In this document: positions 16,615-23,071 of the stretch, in pieces | Layout: the number at the start of each line of letters is the position of its first letter | How positions within the stretch are numbered: position 1 is the stretch's first letter | DNA from: Haplomitrium mnioides | Taxonomy: Eukaryota; Marchantiophyta; Haplomitriopsida; Calobryales | NCBI GenBank assembly: GCA_049999725.1 | Contig: JBNGIS010017966.1 | Coordinates: 95,790-118,860, forward strand | Length of the DNA: 23,071 bases | Direction of reading: 5' to 3' | Position numbers and translations under genes: made by a program | The notes under the pieces: generated by a model | What the model was told of the DNA's origin: nothing | What the model saw: the letters and a program-made list of their open reading frames with translations, nothing else | The model's database searches: none

Positions 16615-17517
16615 GAAGCTGAAGGTCACAAATTGGAGAGATTGGTTCTTCTTTATGACTCACATTCTGGGAGTTGAAGGCATGGATGAGCACATTAAGA
16701 GACCACCCACTGTAGCAGAAATGGCTGATAGAGCTTGGAAAAAGGATGACATGATAGCAAAAAGTCTGCTAGTAATGAACTGCAGTAGTAGTGCCACAAA
16801 GATCACAAGAAAGGAAATCCATGCCTATGGCATATGGGAGGCCTTGAGGATCATATACAATGTAGAGAAAGCAGGAAGAGGTTTGCCTCACTTGAAGAGA
16901 CTTTTGACTTGCAAGTAATCTCCATCAACTCCAATGATAGCACATGTTAGCACCATGGAGAAACTTTTTGCATGTATAGTACATTCCAACTATAAAGTTC
17001 ACCGATGCTCAAAGCATTGGCATTTTTGTGCTATCTCTAGATAGCAAATATGATACACCATGATTTTTTCAATTATCAAGACCATAGAACACTCAGTTGG
17101 GACACTATCATAGAGAAGCTGATGACCGAGGATGCTAGGGATATGGGGGAGAGAGGCATTGATGCAATGTTAGCCTCAAAAAAAGGGAGAGCTTTGAAAT
17201 GCACACATTGCAAGAGAAAGGGACACTTAGAAAGGGATTGTTGGGTGAAGCATGGTAAACCTGCTTCTGCTTCTACTTCAAATGATGGAAACAAATCCAC
17301 CAAGGATCACAAGGATGTAACAGCCAAAGGCAAAGGAAAAGGCAAGATGAGAGAAAGAGCCAACACTGTAGAATACAACGGCTCAAGTATAAAATACAAG
17401 CTAATCACTGCAGATACTTCCCATGATGAGAGCAGGGCTCTGAAAAATGATTGCACTAGACACATATGGTACCTGGATTCAAGAGAAACTAGCCACATCT
17501 GTAATACAAGTCTTTGA
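16615..17517 (+). pseudogene. gag: Copia gag, CCHC knuckle and protease active-site region, broken
   Basis: Frame 2 reads TNWRDWFFFMTHILGVEGMD (16634-16693), then EMADRAWKKDDMIAKSLLVM, which is the copia gag (UBN2-type) pattern, to a TAA at 16916. Frame 1 resumes at 17050 with DTIIEKLMTEDARD, then the zinc knuckle C-TH-C-KRKG-H-LERD-C (17200-17241) and a Lys-rich linker. WYLDSRETSHICN (about 17467-17505) is the protease active site, but D-S-G reads D-S-R (Asp 17476, Arg 17482). Gag and protease are one polyprotein in copia. The first residues of gag are missing, because the direct repeat runs straight into it. Confidence 0.82.
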
Positions 17518-17539
17518 TGAAAAGCCTAACACAAATCTA

Positions 17540-18490
17540 GACCATGAGGGTCAGGCACATGGACATCAATAGTGTGATCTATTGTCATTATATGGGTGAA
17601 GCATCAATCATCATCACCTCAAAGGGGGAGAAGAAGGCACTTCATTTGACAAATGTTCTATACATTCCAGAATCAGGCTACAACCTCATCTCAATTGATA
17701 AATAGAATGATCAAGGTATGTATGTAGATTGTGGAAGACAAAGAATAAGAATGTATACCGACAAGTCTGAATTTGCAATTCTATAAAAGAATGTGGGGAT
17801 TCTTTATAAAGGAATCACCATGGTTGTGGAAAGTGCTGCCATCACAATTACCTCGCAAGAATCAGACTTGCAGCTATGACATAGAAGGATAAGACATCTT
17901 AGAGTACACAAACTCCAAAATTTGGTGACATGGATGATCATCAATACAAGGGAGGACTTCATCTGTAAAGCATGTGTGTAGGGAAAGCAGCACCACCAAC
18001 CTACACCCAAGAAATCCAACACTAAGATAAAGCACAAGTTGGATTTGATCCACTCTGACGTATGTGGACCTATGTCAGTCTCCTTTTATGGAGGAGCAAG
18101 ATACTTTGTCACGTTCATAGATGACAAGAGCAAGAAATCATTCTTGTATGTCATAAAGACTAAGGATGAAGTATTTGGGAGATTTCCAAAATTTGTCAAT
18201 CAAGTGATCAATGAACTGAACACTTCAGTAAAAATCCTAAGAATATATGAAGGAGGGTAGTATATGAGTAAAGCATTCAACAACTACTTGAATGAGAAAG
18301 GAGTCAAGGTCTAGACAATAGCCAAGAGCAGCCTAAAACAGAATGGTGCGGTTGAAAGGCTATATGGAACACTCATAAAAAAGGCTAAGTGTATCTTGAG
18401 TGAAGCTCAACTTGAGAATAGGCATTGGGCTAAGGCCGTAACTACAACCAACTATTTGCGCGCAACATTGAGTCATCCAGTGGGAGACAA
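17540..18490 (+). pseudogene. Copia protease tail, GAG-pre-integrase and integrase, broken
   Basis: The protease tail reads LTNVLYIPESGYNLISI. The GAG-pre-integrase finger begins HRRIRHLRVHKLQNL, with TGA at 17877 in the usual Trp position, and ends FICKACV, TAG (17979), GKQ. The integrase core starts LDLIHSDVCGPMSVSFYGG (catalytic Asp 18057), then TFIDDKSKKSFLYVIKTKDE. The block that should hold the second Asp (S-D-N-G-G-E-Y type) reads LRIYEGG, TAG, YMSKAF, so that Asp is lost. GAVERLYGTLIKKAK keeps the Glu. The sequence breaks near 18480, before the integrase C-terminus. Confidence 0.85.
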
Positions 18491-18499
18491 CTAACATCA

Positions 18500-19225
18500 G
18501 ATGCAAAGATAAAATCTGAGGCAGTAGGTCAAAGTAGGAGGATGTCAGAACCAAAGGACATGGAGGTCCAAGAGGAAAGACACAAGGATGATCTAAACAA
18601 GTGTGAGGAAGGATGAGATTATGAAACAGAATCAAATGGCTCCCAAAGATCAGGAAGAAATTAGACATCTTGAATTTTATGGCATTGACAAGGCATGCCT
18701 TTCTCAAAAAATGATGAGGAAGGGGGAAAATGAATTGGAATGTGCAATAGAGGAATTTTGCATGGCAGCCAGAGTTGAAGACGAGAATCCAACCACCCTC
18801 AGAGAAGTGCTTTCAAGCCAAGATTCTGAGAAGTGGAAGGCAGCCATGATAGAGGAGCTAACCGTGCTCCACAAGAACCATACCTACAAGCTTGTAAGAC
18901 TGCTAGCAGGAAGGAAAGCAATCAGCTATAAGCGGGTATTCAAAGTCAAAAGAGAGCCTGATGATTCAATCATCAAGTACAAGGCCAGACTGGTAGCAAG
19001 GGGATTCACTCAAGTGAAAGGCCTTGACTACAATGAAACTTTTTCACTTGTAGCAAAGTTCATCTCAATGAGATGCTTATTGGAATTTGCAGCGAAGCAT
19101 GGATAGGAAACAAAACAAATGGATGTCAAGACATACTTTCTAAATGGAGATCTTGCTGAAGAAATCTACATAAAGTAGCCAGAAGGAGCAGCTCAAGGAG
19201 ATAAATTTTGTCTACAAAATAAAGT
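18500..19225 (+). pseudogene. Copia reverse transcriptase, N-terminal fragment
   Basis: Frame 3 from 18603 reads a linker, then PTTLREVLSSQDSEKWKAAM, then IEELTVLHKNHTYKLV, then YKARLVARGFTQVKGLDYNE and, after TAG at 19104, QMDVKTYFLNGDLAEEIYIK (first RT Asp 19122), TAG at 19176 and PEGA. This is classic copia RT. The homology stops near 19225, before the YVDD box and the whole RNase H. The junction with integrase is a deletion: the integrase C-terminus and most of the linker are missing. Confidence 0.86.
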
Positions 19226-20311
19226 CTCTGATAAGCAAGTCAAGAGACCTAACTCACACTAGGAAGCGGAGGCACGATGGTAGATGGTCCTCGTGACTCC
19301 TTGAAGATGAAGGAGGGTGATTTTCCACCAAAGTTGCAAGCGTTTGATGAAGGTTGATGGATTTCGTCAATCAAAGACGAGAATTTTGATGCATGTTTTT
19401 CATGTTTTGAGTTAGAACTCTGTAGAAAGGAAAAAAAAAAAAAAGGCAATCGAGAAGCAAAAATCAAAAGATGACTCTGCCATCACAAAATGTTTGTCGC
19501 GTGACTGTTCTTTCTGCTACAAAAAAGAAGCACCGCCATACAACTTGAGTAGCCATGTTTTCCCATACCTGCGATTATAGCGATAATAAGAGGTAAATAT
19601 CATATTGGGTTTGTGAGCTTTGCAAGCACATAGAAGGGCATTGTAGCTTGCAAGAGAGAAGCGTCGTGGAAGAACATCGTTGCAAGAGAAGCCCATCACA
19701 GGAGAGAAGAAAAAATGACATCTCTTTTGTTAGCTTGAGCTACTTTCAAGCGTTTGCTTCACATGAGGATAGCGTCTCATGAGAAGCCCATCACGGAAGA
19801 AACAAAAAACGACATTTCTCTTCTGTTCGTAGAAGAATAACATCGTAGGAGAAGCCTATCACGAGAGAAAGAAAAAACAAAGTTTATCTTCTATTTGATC
19901 GCGCTACTTTTGAGCTATTATAAGGCTACAAAAACATGAGGAGAGATTTATGCATGTTGTAGTTGTGGGCGGTTGGCTAGTGATTGCTTGAGTTGCCAGA
20001 TGTATAACGTGAATAGTCTTTGTTGATCGTGATGGTTTATAAATGCATGCATCCATCCGTGAATGGAGAACATGAGGAATCAAGCTTCCTTTGAAATAGG
20101 AGAGACTTTGCGTGGAGATCAAGGCATCAAGGAGAGGCACTTGTGAGCTTTGCAGAGATAGCATAGCTTTGCGTTTTTACAAGTTTGGAGGTTTTTGATT
20201 TTCTTACTAGCTAAGAATGGTTTTGAGGGAATCCAGTCCTAAGGGTCTTCTGATTCCCTAGCTATATCTAAGGCAGCTCCATGGAGACTTGGATCACGCT
20301 CAGGAAAAGAA
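19226..20311. other. Unidentified segment with a degenerate three-copy repeat
   Basis: No gene is recognised on either strand in this 1.09 kb. An A-rich run is at 19431-19444. A degenerate repeat with core AGAAGCC(C/T)ATCACxxxAGAA occurs near 19686, 19780 and 19851, each followed by an A-rich patch and ATCTCTTTTGT-like sequence. An ATG at 20217 opens only a 15-codon frame. The segment replaces what should be the rest of copia RT and RNase H. Confidence 0.55.
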
Positions 20312-21535
20312 GTGCTCTTAGAACCCTACACTTCCAATGGCTCCTCAGTAATTGGTAAATGCATAAGCCAAAAGGCACAAGTCAGGAGGAAGAATAATAT
20401 TTCTCTACATAATAAGGTGTTCAAAGTGGACCAAGATTTATGTGCACTAACCATGGAACAACTAAGGAAGAGGATGCTCATCGGTAGATTCAGGAGTTTC
20501 TTCCCTCGCCCAAAGGAGATTTTGGCATGGTTTGGAAAATTTTGTGAACAAAAGAAAGGTTGGAAGGCCTCAATGCTCATGCTCTTAGGCAAAGGTTTTT
20601 TTTCAGGTATTTGCAGAAGAAGAGGGAATCAGATCTAAGATTCTTACGGGGGAGCCTTTATTCATGAAGAGTATGAGATGCATTTTCCAACCTTGGAGAC
20701 CTATGTTTGACCCATTAACAAAGCAAACCTTGGTTCCTACCTGGATCACCTTGCCGTTCTTTTATGAAGAGCTACGCAATCATCTGCCTATGATTGCGAG
20801 CCTCTTTAACAGGTGCATATATATCTCTTCAATTCTTGATGGGATGCATACTAGATTCTGTGTTTAGTTGGACACATCCAAAAGAGTGAGTCCGACTTTG
20901 GAACTATTGTGTCTCGATGGCACCTACTTTGTGGAGGTAGAATATGATGGTATACCTCTCAGATGCTTCATCTGCAAGAGCATGGACCACTTGGTTAGGG
21001 AATTTCCTCGAGTGAATGCCCCTGGTTTTGCTTAGAGAAAGACGGCGGAGGCCGTTAGGTAGGCAAATAAGATGCCTTCATTGAGTCCTCGTACTCCTCC
21101 ATTGATGACACAAAAGGTGGAGGATCAAGAAGGCGCTCGTGAGCACACAAGGTGGAAGGCACAAATTGTGGTGAAGCAAGTTCACCTACAGAGATTTGTT
21201 GTGAGGATCTAGTGCAAGAAGACTGTGAAACCAACACCTATTTAGGGAGAAAGGACTTAGTCAACCCTACACCAGCAATGGGAGAGTGGGGGGCAGTAGT
21301 GCGGAGGGTGTCATGGGGTTTACAAGTTGACTGTACGGATGTTCAAGTGACCAGCTCATATGCTCCTCTGGTTGTAAATGAGATGGTCCAAGCTAAAGCA
21401 ACCGAAGCCACGATAGAATCCCAAGTGTTAACGGCAAAGAAGGCTGCTCCTAATCAGGGTGAGAACAAGTGGGAAAAGGTCACAAAGAGGTATACTCGAT
21501 GTGATAAAATGAAATCAATGGTGGTTGATTAGGCT
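20312..21535 (+). pseudogene. DUF4283 / CCHC zinc-knuckle gene (LINE ORF1 type), broken
   Basis: Frame 2 (20312-20600) reads FKVDQDLCALTMEQLRKRML, then GRFRSFFPRPKEILAWFGKF and MLMLLGKGFF. After a shift in the T8 run near 20597, frame 3 continues QVFAEEEG, MRCIFQPWRPMFDP and LVPTWITLPFFYEELRNHL. After TAG at 20865 it gives YFVEVEYDGIPLRCFICKSM. This is the DUF4283 domain followed by a CCHC_4-type knuckle, as in plant LINE ORF1 and related gag-like genes. The knuckle is C 20964, C 20973, H 20988, but the fourth ligand is Phe (21003). Further stops are near 21033 and 21060; another shift leads to an acidic, Thr-rich tail ending at 21532. No LINE endonuclease or RT follows, so only the RNA-binding ORF is present. 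Confidence 0.72.
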
Positions 21536-21610
21536 ACAGGTAGCAAGCCACAAGGCTTGGCATTATCAAGTTTAGGGAGAAAAGGTTACCACAGATCACA
21601 AGCTGATCAC

Positions 21611-22217
21611 TAGACAAACTTGTTTTCTAGCGTGACTGGAGAGAGAGAAAAACGTGAGATATGCAGATCTTGCATCAATTTGATGCATGGCATTTGGCAG
21701 GGAGGAAATGTGAGCTCATTAGTACCTTGCAATTATCAAGGAGAATTCTCCTCTATGCATATATATTTCGGGGCTCACCATCAAGTGCAAGTTATCCTCA
21801 CAAACATACATTATATGCAAGTCTTTCATTCCTTGCTCCAAGTCTTTCTTGCACGTCATTGATCAGAAGAAGGAAACACAAGTTTCCTACAACCAAGTTT
21901 CCTACCATCGCGAAGACAAAAGGAGAGCACCGAGCGTGCGCGCAACATTTTTTGCTATCACAACGCAGCTATCACACCATGTTTGTGCTATCACAAAAAA
22001 CGAGGTTGCAGGTATTCCGCGACTCCATCAATGCCTTGTGAGTCTGCTATTGCTCAAATTGTAAAGGCGGTTGTTCTCTTCCTACGATTCTAAAGGTGGA
22101 GGTAGTTTGAGATTAAGAGATTATCAACCCAATTTAATAAATCTCAACATTTAGTCTCTCAAAAATAGTGCCACACCAGATTTCAAAGTTCCACTTCAGA
22201 CATTCAAGTAAAAATCA
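21611..22217 (+). repeat. Right LTR-like direct repeat
   Basis: It starts TAGACAAACTTGTTTTCTAG and follows the left copy through GGGGCTCACCATC, GGAAACACAAG, CTATCACACC, AATCTCAACA and CAGATTTCAAAGTTCCA, ending at CAAGTAAAAATCA. It has an extra ~70 bp near 21672-21745. The purine-rich AGGGAGAAAAGG at 21574-21585 lies upstream and could be a former polypurine tract, although it is not directly next to a TG. Confidence 0.75.
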
Positions 22218-22579
22218 ACATTCAATTTTTATTAAACCACATTTGTGTTTCACCGTGTATCTGATAGAATTAGTGTGGCCAAATATGCATGTTGTACAAC
22301 AATGTATATGTGCATACAAATCATTTAGTAGGAAAAGTATTCCAAAATTGGTGGGTAGAATACCATGCTAAGATTGAAATTAGTATTTCAATCAACAGAG
22401 CTTCCAACGCTCCAATCATTACTTTAGTGATGAGTGAAGGAGTCAACCTCTGGTCTTTGAATTGTATTCTTCCTTCATTCTACATGTTAGTCATTGCTAG
22501 AAGCTCATATTCTTTATTTTGAATAGGTTATGGGTTAGAATTTGGGAAATTTTTTATTTTTGACCAAAAGCAAACATGT
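22218..22579. other. Spacer with no recognisable gene
   Basis: This AT-rich stretch of about 360 bp has short chance frames on the plus strand (22168-22371, 22289-22522). None resembles a known domain to me. Confidence 0.45.
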
Positions 22580-22828
22580 TTGTTTGCCTTCAAACACCAA
22601 AGGAACAACCATGGCCAACATTTAGCCCAAGCAGCAAAACCATCCACCTTTCAATCCCTTTTGAGATCTAGTATAGTAAACAACAATAAAATAATACCCT
22701 CAATCCAAATTGAGCTCATTGAGAAATTTAATGGCTCAAATTGGCAAGTATGGAAGGCACAAATGCAGACCCTCTTGGAGGAACCTATGTACCAATCTTC
22801 TAGCCTTCTCAACAATTTTCCTACTTAG
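22580..22828 (+). pseudogene. Copia gag N-terminal fragment
   Basis: Frame 2 reads IPSIQIELIEKFNGSNWQVW, then KAQMQTLLEE (up to about 22790). This is the start of a copia-type Gag, which normally opens with a L-x-G-x-N-Y/W-x-x-W signature. It stops at TAG 22826. The sequence beyond reads KYAPKTIRTGDLYLIPSQKR and PEEFCNQISKVAESFGKVVA without a match I can name. It lies outside the direct repeats, so it belongs to a second element cut by the window edge or is a stray fragment. Confidence 0.5.
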
Positions 22829-23013
22829 ACACATCATGTTGGAAAGTATGCTCCAAAAACCATCAGGACTGGGGACCTTTATTTGATCCCATCTCAGAAG
22901 CGAAAAAAGCAGCTCCAAAATGGATCACCTTTTTTTTTCTTCCCAGAGGAATTTTGCAATCAGATCTCCAAGGTGGCGGAGAGTTTTGGTAAGGTGGTGG
23001 CCATTCCTCCTTG

Positions 23014-23014
23014 A

Positions 23015-23071
<57 letters not shown>
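23014..23071. repeat. (GT)n(GA)n microsatellite at the window end
   Basis: A short GT run (23014-23024) passes into an uninterrupted GA run that reaches the last base, so its full length is not known. Confidence 0.97.

Larger units (their letters stand above)
15994..22217 (+). mobile_element. Composite element: copia remnant plus DUF4283 gene between direct repeats
   Basis: Two LTR-like direct repeats (16077-16614 and 21611-22217) enclose copia gag-protease-integrase-RT remnants (16615-19225), about 1.05 kb of unidentified DNA and a DUF4283/zinc-knuckle gene (20312-21535), all on the plus strand. The left repeat may begin at TGTTAGTCAC (15994). Neither a primer-binding site nor a matching 5-bp duplication was found, and pol stops before the YVDD box. 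It could be one copia element that captured foreign sequence, or nested insertions. The limits given are the outer edges of the repeats. Confidence 0.5.

Noticed and set aside
20312-21535. Complete LINE retrotransposon
   Set aside because: Only an ORF1-type DUF4283 and knuckle region is present. No endonuclease, LINE RT, poly(A) tail or target duplication is seen.
1-23071. tRNA, rRNA or organelle-derived DNA
   Set aside because: No cloverleaf-like A/B boxes beyond the PBS match and no plastid or mitochondrial gene were recognised by eye. A tool search would be needed to exclude short pieces.

Overview
The window looks like nuclear DNA of a land plant with a large, transposon-rich genome. The evidence is a chromodomain-bearing Ty3/gypsy element primed by initiator Met-tRNA, Ty1/copia remnants, a plant-type DUF4283/zinc-knuckle gene, GT-AG introns, long AT-rich spacers and almost no intact coding capacity. 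A gymnosperm or another large-genome lineage would fit, but the sequence does not settle this. Every recognisable gene is a decayed copy.

The most unusual part is 72-14943. Two genes point away from each other across a ~450 bp promoter region (10380-10828). The minus-strand gene (10379 down to 72) resembles an uncharacterised transposase-like family with an RNase-H-like core, the type I associate with DUF7869. It has the signatures LQLDNTTRENKN and VGHTHDQI and a C-x2-C knuckle. The plus-strand gene (10829-14943, four inferred exons) encodes a ParB/sulfiredoxin-like domain followed by a beta-class N4/N6 DNA methyltransferase: motif IV-like HIPYG, then QKP, then motif I FGSGT. This ParB-plus-methylase layout is typical of bacteria and phages. 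Introns 1 and 2 of the methylase gene are largely 24-bp tandem arrays of a GCGC-centred palindrome. Related palindromes sit in the intron and the coding part of the opposite gene, and downstream to about 15.35 kb. I read the whole as a decayed copy of a large DNA transposon that carried its own methyltransferase; its ends are not identified.

The minus-strand gene was split by a later insertion: a 6.1 kb Ty3/gypsy chromovirus (2236-8362) with TG..CA LTRs, an iMet PBS, a PPT and a 5-bp target duplication (CAAGG/CAATG). It contains gag, protease, RT, RNase H, integrase and chromodomain. Its protease to early-integrase frame stays unshifted for about 2 kb yet carries 15 nonsense codons.

From 15994 to 22217 lies a composite. 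Two 0.54-0.6 kb LTR-like direct repeats enclose a truncated copia gag-protease-integrase-RT, about 1 kb of unidentified DNA with a degenerate repeat, and a broken DUF4283/zinc-knuckle gene of the LINE ORF1 type. The last kilobase has another copia gag fragment and ends in a (GT)n(GA)n microsatellite.
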